A DNA stretch of 64,000 bases from Omphalotus guepiniiformis (taxonomy: Eukaryota > Basidiomycota > Agaricomycetes > Agaricales > Omphalotaceae): positions 620,001-684,000 of the forward strand of contig JAQOOI010000079.1 of NCBI GenBank assembly GCA_028554645.1. Direction: 5' to 3'. This document shows positions 53,900 through 64,000 of the stretch, piece after piece. The stretch's first letter is position 1; every line of letters begins with the position of its first letter. The notes beneath the pieces are model-generated. The model was not told the origin of the DNA and made no database searches. It saw only the letters and a list, made by a program, of their open reading frames with translations. The translations under genes were made by a program, and so were the position numbers.

Positions 53900-55724
53900 A
53901 TGGTTAACTGGACATCGCCAGACGAGATTGCAAAGGATGGCCGTGAGTTGCCTTTCCCTCCGTCGCATAATGAGTATCGCTCAGTATCTTTCATCGCGTT
54001 TTAGTCGTGTTTTCAAAGTTCATGCACGCGTTGTTGGGGTTGTACATGTAGGCGTGTTTTCATTGAAAGCAGTTCTGCATGGTTGACGCGTTTTATTGAA
54101 GTTGGGAGTGGGCCACATCACTCGACTTCGATTGGCAGTTCCTCTCAGGAAAGAAACAATTCCGTTGGCCATTGGTTAGTATGATTGTCAATGTAGTTTG
54201 AGTTCACCAATAACTAATCTCCATTGTATAGACATTCTATTTTCTGAATCGATACTGTTTGTTGTTTGCTCTCATCGGAATGTGAGTATTGCCAATGTTC
54301 AAGCCATAATCTAGACTCACACTCGCCCAATCGATAGCGCAATTGCCCTCAACGTAACGACGTACGTCTCGTTAGAACCGTAAAAAGTCGACCTCGACTG
54401 AATTATTTTTGACATACAGGGAGATCAACTGTCAAGGGCTTTACACGTTTAATCAGGTTAGCTGTTCCGCGAATTTGTCGCAGTATGCGTGCTGAAAGGT
54501 CTTTCAGTGTTTCGGAAACGCCACCATTGGCCTGGCGTCAATCAACTTTTCCCTTCGAACGTAAGCATGACACTGACCCACTTTCAAACTCGTGAATTAA
54601 TACAATTTGGGAATCTCTAGGATGGCGGTGTGGTCTCAGAGATGGTACATTGTCGTTCCTCTCGTCCTGGTCATTCTAGGGCACTGGTCTCTGCTCCTTC
54701 ATGGTGCGTTGTCCCTCTTTCTTGAAGTCAGAAGCGCGTGCTCATATTACTTAGGCATCCTCTTGAAGGCTGTTTTTATCCCCGGAACAGGTTGTTCGAT
54801 CACCGATACGGATAACACACTCCTTGCGGCAACCTTCATTTATACAATGTGCTTTGACTTCGTCGTGTTGAGTCTTACTGCTTGGAAACTTGTTATCAAT
54901 GCTCCTAGGCAAGCATTTCTGTGGCTTAAATTCAATGTGACTATATGCTGATAGGGCGTTAATATTCCTAGCTCCAGAGCCATGGGCCGGTCAAAGCTTG
55001 TCGTTCTTATCTTCGGCGATGGTCTCATTTACTTCATCATCGCATTCTTGTCCAACTTGCTCGCGACTATTTTCATGCTCATGAACCTGAACCCGGTGAT
55101 GTCCATCATTGCGAACGTCCCAGCCGCCATTGCTTCTACTGTAAGTGTCTTTCTGTTCCGTGTATTTCTCCATCGCCGCAGTCACCCAATCCCAACGGCA
55201 TTGACGGTGACAATTGGCGCGATGTTGCAAAACATGTCATCACTGACTTACCTTTACTCTATTGATCGTAGATCGTGGCATGCCGTGCTGTGCGTAGGCT
55301 AGCCCTTTTCACCTCATCTGGTCCGGAAATGTTCTCGTACGTCTCGTATACTATGGGGTCTTCTAATACACTGATTTGTCTTGAGCAGAACTACCCAAGC
55401 CTCGACACTTGCTTTCCGCTCTAACGCCACAAAGTCCGTTCCTCCACCACGACCCAAGTTGAACACGGCTGCTCTCAAGTCGGATGGCGTACATGTGCAG
55501 GTTCATACTCTATTTCCTCAATTCTTTGAACAGCACGAGATATTCATTTTCATGTGGTGGCCTCTTCTTTCTAGATGGAAACATTCGAGTCTCCGTCCTC
55601 CCGGTCTTACGTCGAATATGACGCTATGGGCAACCTTGTCACCAAAGGATCGCCTGCGGACGACTATGAAAATGATCCTGAAGCACAGGAGATCCGGGAC
55701 GAGTTCAAACGGCCACCGTATTAG
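53900..55724 (+). CDS. DUF6533-like membrane protein, copy 2
   Basis: Paralog of the gene at 48083 with the same exon plan: MVNWTSPDEIAKDG, then VFSKFMHALLGLYI, WEWATSLDFDWQFLSGKK, FYFLNRYCLLFALIG, a short exon ending NVTT, and INCQGLYTFNQ. Helices continue in IVVPLVLVILGHWSLLLHG, LLAATFIYTMCFDFVVLSL and IYFIIAFLSNLLATIFMLM. The tail has a Ser/Pro/Lys-rich linker and ends METFESPSSRSYVEYDAMGN with an acidic C-terminus. About a dozen short exons. Function unknown; a membrane sensor-like topology is possible but unproven. Confidence 0.75.
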
Positions 55725-56852
55725 ATGTGAGACGAAGATATCATCATTCAAAAGAAAAAGAAGGGTGAAGTTCAAGATACCAGCGTTTCATCGTTTTCAG
55801 CCACTTGCCATCTGAGCCTTATTGTCGTCCTCTCTCTCTCTTGCATCTATACCGTTCATGCTCTGGTTTGCTGTCGCGTTATGAATTGGTCCCTCCGTTC
55901 GTTTCCTTATCCTTACCCTTATTACACGTACGCCCTCCCCCTCAAAGTGCAGATTGGACATGATCTCCACTGTTCTTTTTCTTCGTCCTCCACCTGTTAC
56001 TCTTGCATCGTCTATAATACCAAAACAATAGGAACCCCTGGCATTTCACATCTTCTTTACTTGCGCATTCCGCCCCCTTTCCGTCACTCCTTCCTTCACC
56101 TCTCCTTCCATCGTCTCCTCATGTGTAGGACGCTCTTCGATCTTGTTATTCAGAAAAAAAGAAACACGAGACGAGTGCGTGATCTATACAGTTGCAGATG
56201 TTATATATACACCGCACAGGAAGGGGAGTTTTGCAGTGCAAGATAAAAGCATTAGAATATACCTATGTACGTTATAGCAGAACTTGTATGGTTATGTAGT
56301 GAATCACAAACATTTTGGAAGTGAGACGTCGTTGGTTTGGTTGATTGGTTATCTTGTTCTGTGTACCGTACGAGCCCCGGCGAGGTGCTTGCAAGGGCTA
56401 ATTTGGACGTGTTCATTGATCTTTGGTACATGAAACTAAATAGAGTACTCATCATCCTAATCTTATCAACTTGCTGAGATTCGCCAAAAATCCGCCGTGA
56501 AGCCTTGAGCTTGAGACAATAAGATTTCACAGGTGGATATGTATTTCTTTGAGTTCGTGGTTATCGTGATCCTTTACGGAGATTAACTGAACGTACACTA
56601 GGTCTGCATCATGCATGGTAACTTGAAAGAACAAAAATAACTATACTTTCCTTCCTTTTCGACATGTACGAGTCTACTCGAAGCTCGAGCATATTTTGGC
56701 GTAAACATATCAATTAATGGGGGGTCAAGGTTGACCAACTGTATGGTACAGCTCCGTCCGTCCCCCTCGCACATTTTACAACAGCCATATTAATCGCTAC
56801 CAATGTGGGGCGGCATGGATATACTTAAGATAGAACTCGAGGAGCTGGGCCC
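55725..56852. other. Intergenic region, no gene seen
   Basis: 1.1 kb, CT-rich at first (probably the 3' UTR of the upstream gene), with no supported ORF. Confidence 0.5.
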
Positions 56853-57386
56853 TCAGAAACTCCTGGATATGTATAGAAGCGGAGAACCCTTACCTAAACT
56901 TTGAAAAGAGTGAAGTAACACTGGAGTTCGCGCTATCCACTCGCAAACCCCGTGACAATGCCAGCAATGATAGCCAGCGCCGAAGGTGTGAATATTGTGA
57001 ACGTCGAGCCACACAGTATCATTTAAGAAGTACCGGTACAATCTTGCGTCCGGCATGTATTCATGGCAAGTTTTTCTCGGGACCACATTGAGTTTTGCTA
57101 CGAAGGGAGGGAGGGAAGAAAGATGGAAAACAAGATGCGTGGGAGAGCGCCCAGAAAGAACAAAACAGAGCGAACCATACTTGATGTACGTATGTAGCTG
57201 ATGAGTGAGTCTGGGCTGGTAAGGTACCAAGTCAGTCGGAAATTGCTCTCCCCACGTAGGTGCATACGTACAAATTCTGGTGATTTCCATGAACGACGTC
57301 GTTAGCTGCGAGGCCCAGGAGCGAGTTACGAGAGACGTGATGATGATGGCTGGTGACGTGGTGATGAACAGTTTGAATATCGCCAT
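56853..57386 (-). CDS. Doubtful small gene with hydrophobic N-terminus
   Basis: A 177-codon minus-strand ORF starting MAIFKLFITTSPAIIITSLV, which could be a signal or membrane segment. Likely introns (donor GTACGT after about residue 37; another starting GTATGG) suggest the true product is shorter and spliced. One downstream frame ends in a membrane-like segment (PSALAIIAGIVTGFASG). The exon structure could not be settled and no family is recognised. Confidence 0.25.
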   Translation of the reverse strand: MAIFKLFITTSPAIIITSLVTRSWASQLTTSFMEITRICTYAPTWGEQFPTDLVPYQPRLTHQLHTYIKYGSLCFVLSGRSPTHLVFHLSSLPPFVAKLNVVPRKTCHEYMPDARLYRYFLNDTVWLDVHNIHTFGAGYHCWHCHGVCEWIARTPVLLHSFQSLGKGSPLLYISRSF

Positions 57387-59101
57387 ACTGTTGAACGTGC
57401 TTCTCGTCGTGAATATCGTGGGTGGAACTAGTGTTGTGTAAGTTTGCCCTCGGGATTTTTTTTTTTCGCTTTACAGCAAAAATGTGTTAGAGTTTCGGTT
57501 GGTGCTGAGGATCATGCCTGTCTTGATGTTAAAGCCTGAGATTGATGGTCAGAATAGAAGTCTTGCTGCGAGATAAGACGAAGGAGTGGTAGAGTCGAGG
57601 AAGGGTGAAATGTTAAAACGTGAAGCACACGCTGAGAGAAAGCAAAGAAGGACGAGTATATGCCTCCAGTGAGTTCATTTTGAAGAAGAAACCGTCCGTG
57701 CAGCATGTCCGAGTCGTGTCAGCTGCCCTCTGAGTATCATGGAGGTTCTAAAACAGCGAGATAAGAGGGAAACGTGCGGCCTGGGCGGTACTTTTCGATG
57801 CCATAAGAGAAATTCTCCTCCTCACGTATCTGGCCAGATCTGGCCTAAGTAAATAACCAAACCCTCTTGCTGTTGCCAAGTGCCTATGCCAAAAACCACT
57901 CTTGACGACGTGCAGTAACGGTTCTGCTTTGGGAATAGCTTTCAGTACTGTGGTGAGATTATAGTTTACTTTTTGAGAGCAAATACCACGACCCGCGACA
58001 GTTTGTTCTTCGATGTTCGAGACGAGATGTAGTATATTTAGACTGCATACACCAATGCTTGGTGCGATCGTAGTAAGCTGAGGGCCTGAGGCAGTGAGAC
58101 GCTGCGGCCAATGCGACCTTATAAGCACTCATGTCACATAATCCGTGGGACTAGGCGCTAATAGTAAGACTCGCTTGCCGCGTCGCGTTTCTTCAACGTC
58201 GACGACACCGTCTTGCGATAATTTACCGATTCACGCACGCTGCGTCCAGGTGCTGATGGTACTGGTGAGAGGCTTACTTGGTTAGGATTGTGAACGGATC
58301 CTGTCCTTAGCTGAGGTTGCAAAATAAGTACGCCCAGTTTCAATGCCATTTATTTGGTCCACGCTTTTCGACGTCTCAAGCCGTTCTCGTTCTCTGGATC
58401 AGTCTCGATTTCTCCTAACATATCCGCCTCTGCTCACAAACACTGTCCACTGGGGAAAATGACCCGCTGTCCTAAGATTGATCAATGATATACAAGCCGT
58501 ATCAAAACCTTACCGAAATTCATTGAAGTCTCACCCACTTGCAGATCCGCTAATGTACGCTTTGACTGTCAGTCCGTAAGTACTTACTTAGAGAACAACT
58601 TTTAGGCTATCGCGAATTGGGAGACTTAGCTGCATTTACTCAGAGGCTTGCAACGGGCATAATGTATAAGTTCATACCTCTCAATAACAGTACATTTTGG
58701 CAATCTTCTGCCTTTTAAGATCTGAAGTCCGACATATCGTGAAAAAGGCCAATTAAAGGCGAGACGGAGCTGATTCCACTACATAAACGATATGTTACGA
58801 GCCATTGCAGAGCTTCGTATAGTGACTACGAGAACATAACTTGAAGAGTAGAGGCATCGAGTCGTAAGCAGATATACGTCAGCCACGTGTCCGAAACTGA
58901 TTCTTATCAGTCCTAGGTCGGAAGTCAACCGCGCCTGCTAAAATCGGCAGTACACAACACGCTATATAAACCTTTACCTCTACCATGCTGATGAGTATAG
59001 CTCACTACCGCTCCTCGCTCACTACATACACTCAACAAGAAACATAAAACAAGAAAATCCAATCAGTAAAGACCTGTCACGAAGTTCTTGGGCCATCCGG
59101 G
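57387..59101. other. Intergenic region with the MFS promoter
   Basis: 1.7 kb without a supported gene. A TATA box (CTATATAAAC near 58962) lies about 140 bp before the MFS start codon. Confidence 0.5.
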
Positions 59102-61322
59102 ATGCAAAACAGTTCAGAAAAGGATGCTGCTCAGATTCCTAATAGTGAAGCCACCAATGCGAAATCAGAGGAGGTCACGACGTCTCAAGAGATACAGAAA
59201 CCTTATAGCATATATACCAAGAAAGAGAAATGGTTTCTTGTATTTTTGATTGCGTTCTCCGGGCTCTTCAGGTGATGTTCGTTTCATACTTCATTCTGCG
59301 TCGCTAATGAAATCCTTCTCTAGGTATTTGATTTACGCCGATCTTCTCCTTTATTGCTCACCTCTGTCTCTTTAGTCCATTGACATCGAGTATCTACTGT
59401 GAGATCGTTGATATTCCCCGGAGCTTTTTCATGTTGAGACTCATATTCATTGGTAGTCCCCGCGATACCGGCGATGGCTGACGCTTTCCACGAGTCCGTG
59501 GAGCTTATCAACCTCACAGTCAAGTCATATCTGAATAGACTGATTGCCTACAGAACCTGACCTCGAACGATAGATCACCGTGTATATGATTTTCCAAGGC
59601 GTTTGTATGTATCGCTTTTTCGAGTATACTCTTATACTAAGTTCATGTCTAGCACCCATGCTTTTTGGTACCTTGGCGGACAATCTCGGACGACGATTAA
59701 TCTATGCCTCTTGCTTGTTGATCCTCTCACTGACCTGCGTTGGACTGGCACTCGTTCCGACGTCCGACTATTGGCTGTTGGTGCTTTTGCGTTGCATACA
59801 ACCTGCAGGGTCTGCGAGTACCATCGCGTTGGGTAAGTAATGACTTTCACCTTCAATATGAGACCGTCTCGGTGTACGTCTCGCTCACGTGTGGGCTGCT
59901 AATCAGGCGCTGGAGTTATCGGTGATATTGCCGAATCACACGAGCGCGGTGGTTTCTTTGGTGTGTATCAGAGCGGACCCTTGGTGAGTTTGTGGGACAT
60001 AGTAATGTACAACAAACCTCATTTCAACTGGCTCATAGCTTGCTCCCGCGATTGGCCCTGTGATCGGCGGACTTTTGGCAGACCATCTAGGATGGAGGTG
60101 AGCTTAGTCTGCTCAACTCTGTATCATGACTCTTAGGAGGGTGTGTGTATATATAGAGCGATCTTCTGGTTCATATGCATAGCTTCCGGAGTCGCGTTCG
60201 CAGTCATCATCGTGTACGCGACCTCTATATCTCCTGGCTCTGTGGCGAACTCATACTCTTTGACAATCTAGATTCCTGCCAGAAACTTTGAGATCCACAG
60301 TCGGTGATGGCAGCATCCGGCCATCATACATACATCGACCTCTAGTCCAAATCGTTGGTCAGAGAGCCAGTGTATCTCAGTCTGCCTCCCCGTCGGAATC
60401 CCGGAGGCATCGAAAGCCATTTCTGAATCCCTTCAAGCTCCTGAAAAACTGGGATATCTCTTTGATACTCTTCTTCAACGGCATTGTCTGCGCGGTCTAC
60501 TATGCCGTCACTGCAACTATCTCGACTCTCTTCGCTGATGCGTATCCGTTCCTTAACGAGACTGATATTGGACTCTGTTTCTTGTCGATAGGAGGCGGCA
60601 TGTTTGCTGGGTCATTGTCTTCCGGAAAGATTTTAGACTATGAGTTTCAAAGTATTGAGAAGCGCCTGAATGCTGCGAAAGCAAACACCGAGTCTAAGGG
60701 AGATGCGCCAAAGACTGGGAAATATGACGCCAATTTTCCGATTGAACAGGTGGGTGCAGTGAGTCTATGATTCTAACGTGTCACTTACTATGTCCCTCCG
60801 AAAGGCTCGACTTCGGTTGATTCCCTATATCATGGTGATCTACGTTGGCTGTGTTATTGGATATGGATGGTGCATCGAAAAAAGGGTTCAGATTGCGGGA
60901 CCGTTGATCTTGCAATTCATCGGTCAGCCTCATTTTGCGCAAAATAAAGTTAATTGTTCACTAACGAAGTGAAACTTACTAGTCGGATTCACGTCAATCC
61001 TCGTGATGAATGCTTCAGCCACTTTCATCGTTGATCTCGTACCGAAACAGAGCTCTTCCGTTTCAGCATGTGTAAGTGTCATCAATATCCTCATATACAT
61101 GACCACGTAACATGGTGTCTTCATTAGAACAACCTGTTCAGAGGTCTTCTCGGAGCAGCCTTGGTCTCTGTCATTGACCTAATCGCAAATGCAATAAGCA
61201 CTGGATGGACATTTGTTCTTTTGGGTTGCGTCTGCGCGGTCTTGACGCCTTTGGTGTATCTTGTTATCAGTATCGGGCCAAAGTGTCGAGCACTTCGAAG
61301 GAAGCTAGAAATACAAGGTTAA
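59102..61322 (+). CDS. MFS transporter, DHA1 drug:H+ antiporter type
   Basis: About ten exons from ATG 59102 (MQNSSEKDAAQ) to TAA 61320-61322. The N-terminus is hydrophilic, and the first helix is at KWFLVFLIAFSGLF followed by SPLTSSIY and FPAIPAMADAF. MFS motif A (GTLADNLGRR) and the antiporter motif C (LAPAIGPVIGG) are both present; motif C marks 12-helix DHA1/DHA2 exporters (known). The central loop is Ser/Arg-rich. The second half starts WDISLILFFNGIVCAVYYAV and ends with the helices GLLGAALVSVIDLI and TFVLLGCVCAVLTPLVYLV. It is likely a plasma-membrane proton antiporter for drugs or metabolites; the substrate cannot be read from sequence. The junctions are by eye. Confidence 0.85.
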
Positions 61323-61542
61323 GAGATACATGGTGGGTTGTCGCATACGTTAGATTTACACGCGTTTACTTGATCGCCATTAGCTTTTACTCAGCACTCT
61401 GATCTTCCTTCTCTCACTGCGCTTTCACAGTCTTCGTGCCAATTTGAAAGATTCTCGCTAGGACTTCACACTGTTATATCATCGCGAATAATACACTGTT
61501 GTTACATCCAAAGGGTCCAATGCTTCCGTCTCGCAATTCGCG

Positions 61543-61650
61543 TGACGTCATTCTTCAATTTTTAGTACAGAATCAGTCACGCGCACTGTCTGTACGCGCC
61601 GTGTCACAGCGATCGCGTGACCGTGGTTATGTCACGAACGCGTTTGTGAC
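61543..61650. promoter_or_regulatory. Palindrome cluster upstream of EXO1
   Basis: TGACGTCA (61543-61550, ATF/CREB-type) is followed by two near-perfect palindromes with the same arms: GTCAC-N9-GTGAC at 61603-61621 with GCGATCGC at its centre, and GTCAC-N10-GTGAC at 61631-61650. The second centres on ACGCGT (61638-61643), the MCB box used for G1/S expression of DNA replication and repair genes in fungi. It lies 100-150 bp before the EXO1 ATG. The regulatory role is inferred. Confidence 0.45.
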
Positions 61651-61751
61651 TTCGTCGTTCAAATTCAGGTCTTTGTTTCCTTCATGTTGTCGTCGTCTCT
61701 TTTCTTGTAATACTGCGCTATCGAGGACTCTCAATTGACTGAATAACTGGC

Positions 61752-64000
61752 ATGGGCATATCTGGTCTTCTTCCTGCTTTAAAGTCAATACAGAATACTA
61801 GGCATCTTTCGGAATTTTCTGGACAAACTATTGCTGTCGATGCATACGTCTGGCTACATAAAGGGGTCTATACATGTGCCACTGAGCTGGCCACTGGGAA
61901 GGCGACGAAAAAGTAAGGATTTATCTCTCAGCGTGCCTCGAACAAGCAGCGTAAATGAGCTGTGTTCGTCATAGGATGCGAATGCTTTGGCTCACTCTTC
62001 GAATTTGTAGATATGTCGACTATGCTATGGGGAAAGTACGGCTACTACGCCATCATGGAATAGAACCTTATCTTGTATTTGACGGAGGGCCGTTGCCTGC
62101 GAAAAAGGGCACAGAGGTTGAGCGGAAACGGAAGCGAGAGGAGAATCTCGCTCGGGGGAATTTACTCGCATCTCAAGGCAAACATAGTCAGGCCCGAGAA
62201 TGTTACCTGAAATGTGTTGATATAACTCCGCAGATGGCATTTCAAGTTATCAAGGTGCGTGCAGCTTGCCCCCAGAACTTTATTTGTCATCTGTTAATAT
62301 ATTCATAGGCTCTTCGTGCAGAGTCCGTACGCTATGTTGTCGCCCCATATGAGGCTGACGCCCAGCTTGCGTTCCTGGAACGCTCAGGACTCGTGTCAGG
62401 CATTCTAACGGAGGACTCTGACCTCCTTGTCTTCGGTTGCAAGAACGTACTCCTCAAGCTGGACACTGTCGCCAGAACAGTCATTCATATCTCTAGGGCG
62501 GACTTTGCGTCTGTATCTGCGTCGGCTATGGATACTAACAGCATATCTCTCGTCGGCTGGTCCGACAACCAATTTAGAGCGATGGCCATTTTGAGTGGGT
62601 GCGATTATTTACCAAGCATTCCTGGGATTGGACTCAAAACAGCGTGTACATTGTTGAGAAAGTGGAAGACACCAGAAGCTGTTGTCCGGTGCATTGCGAG
62701 GGAGGGGAAGAAGCCGGTGCCAAAGGGATATTTGGAGAATTTCAAGCTCGCGGAGAAATGTTTTCTGCATCAGCGGGTGTATGATCCCTCGTCGGGAAGA
62801 CTGATTTATTTGAATGAGGTTGATCCTAGTGAATGGAGCGAGGACGCCGAGGCCTATGTTGGAAGGTAAGAACCTTTCTTGGTGGTACTATTTGATCTGA
62901 ATAACTGCTTTGAACAGTGATTTGGATCCTGCTGTCGCAAAAAAGCTTGCAATGGGGGATATTGATCCCATAACGCTGGAAGCTATGGAAGACATCAATC
63001 CCGAGTTCGCTCCCGCTTCTGCTTCTCGCGCTCGAATTTTGAAAGACATCCCTGTGGCATCCACTATAGCCAACACTTCTCCGAAAGGGAAAGGAAGGGC
63101 ACACGAGAAACCGGTCAGCGGTGGTATACTCAGTTTCTTCGGTAAGGTTGCGGTCTTTACTTCGTGTTTTCGTGGTTCCTCTTTACAGTCCACTTTCTTT
63201 TTCAAAACAAAAATCGTGAATTATAGCTTGTCTAAATAAGATTTTCATTCGTTGTAGGACCAAATCCTATCATTCCTCCTAGAGTCAAGCCTTCAACCCC
63301 CAAAATCGTCAATTCCACAATATCAGTCGGGAAAGCGAGTGGAAAGAGGACATTGTCTGAGGTAATGGATCAGGACCTTGCCGAGAAGAAGAAAAAGAGG
63401 CATGGCCACTCCACTCCGACACTTTCGAAGCCGTCAACATCCAAGTTTTTCGGAGCCGCTGTAATAGCTAACGCCACTACCCCAGAGAACGAGGCAAGTC
63501 CCGTTGCTGGTCCATCACGGGCTCGTCCAAACAAGGAGAACGAGTACATCCTTATTGAAGATTCCGAAGACGAAGAGGGAAATGACGCAGACTCGCTGGT
63601 TGCTCAGCGTGCGGTTGATTCCGAAATGGATATACCATTTGAGGAAGATATGGTGGAGCAGGAAGATGGGTACATTTCGCCTTCGCCTTCGCGATGGCGG
63701 GATACGGAGGAGCTTTCATCACCTCCAAGGCCAGGATCTCCCCGAGGAAACCGAGGATCGTATCGAGTATATCGAGCAGGTTCACCTGACCTTAATTTAC
63801 AGGCAGATGTACTTTCGAGTCCTGCATCTGTCATACACCCTCGTTCATCCACTCACACTCGGGAGGGTGCTGGGGGTAGGGTCCTTGTTGATGCCTCTCC
63901 GGAGGCGAAGATCATTGGCGCTACGGAAGTTGTGAAGGATGACTGGAATGCAGGAGACCTTGATCTGAGGGACTCCTTTGGGGACGAACTCGCAAGCGAT
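61752..64000 (+). CDS. exo1: Exonuclease 1 (XPG/FEN1 family), 5' part
   Basis: Exons: 61752-61912, 62011-62254, 62309-62865, 62918-63141 and 63258 to the window edge. The protein starts MGISGLLPALKSI as in EXO1 orthologs. The XPG N-domain covers about residues 1-99 with VDAYVWLHKG and VFDGGPLPAKK. The XPG I-domain follows with VAPYEADAQLAFLERSG, LTEDSDLLVFGC and SGCDYLPSIPGIGLKTA; the metal-binding acids and the helix-hairpin-helix are present. EXO1 resects 5' ends in mismatch repair and recombination in the nucleus (known). The C-terminal region is Ser/Pro/Lys-rich and disordered, and continues past the edge. It lies downstream of the MFS gene in the same direction with a 429-bp gap. Confidence 0.93.

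Noticed and set aside
57748..58128. 126-codon minus-strand ORF
   Set aside because: No motif, no signal peptide and no clear splice partners; likely chance.
1..64000. tRNA, rRNA genes or CRISPR-like arrays
   Set aside because: No cloverleaf-like or regularly spaced direct repeats were recognised; the dispersed short words are irregularly spaced and on both strands.

Overview
The window reads as nuclear DNA of a basidiomycete fungus, most likely an Agaricomycete. The genes are cut by many GT-AG introns of about 50-60 bp. The host genes belong to fungal families: a conidiation-6 protein, two DUF6533-type membrane proteins typical of mushroom-forming fungi, a DHA1-type MFS transporter and an EXO1 nuclease. 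No rRNA, tRNA or CRISPR array was recognised.

Positions 1-42303 are one nest of Ty3/gypsy-type LTR retrotransposons, called E1-E4 here. E3 (minus strand, oldest, decayed) is split into 18968-21007 and 37462-42303. E2 (minus, 21008-37461, apparently intact, ACGT target duplication) sits inside the reverse transcriptase region of E3. E4 (plus strand, its left part outside the window) sits inside the integrase region of E3 and ends with an LTR at 17729-18967. E1 (plus, 4113-17498, ACCGG duplication) sits inside E4. E1 and E2 are close copies of one family with LTRs of about 1.8 kb and gag, pro and pol in three frames, each reached by a candidate -1 frameshift.

The most unusual feature is what lies between pol and the 3' LTR. 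E2 and E4 each carry two spliced genes on the opposite strand to gag-pol. Gene A encodes a six-cysteine zinc cluster followed by a predicted coiled coil. Gene B encodes an acidic, charged protein. E1 keeps only a 5'-truncated gene B. Each antisense gene starts just inside a purine tract flanked by a small hairpin whose stem sequence changes while its pairing and purine loop are kept. Each family is also packed with its own short palindromic motif on both strands, in coding and noncoding DNA: CCGCGG in E4 and GAGTTAGATACTC-like words in E1/E2. I infer, without proof, an element-encoded self-recognition or anti-silencing system, comparable in logic to the VANC proteins of Arabidopsis VANDAL elements.

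From 42304 to the right edge is ordinary host DNA: an uncharacterised nuclear protein (43404-44869, minus) divergent from a small coiled-coil protein (45191-46018), a con-6 gene (46399-46870), two DUF6533-like paralogs (48083-49670 and 53900-55724), a doubtful small gene (56853-57386, minus), an MFS transporter (59102-61322) and the 5' part of EXO1 (61752 to the edge). Long gene-poor gaps separate them.
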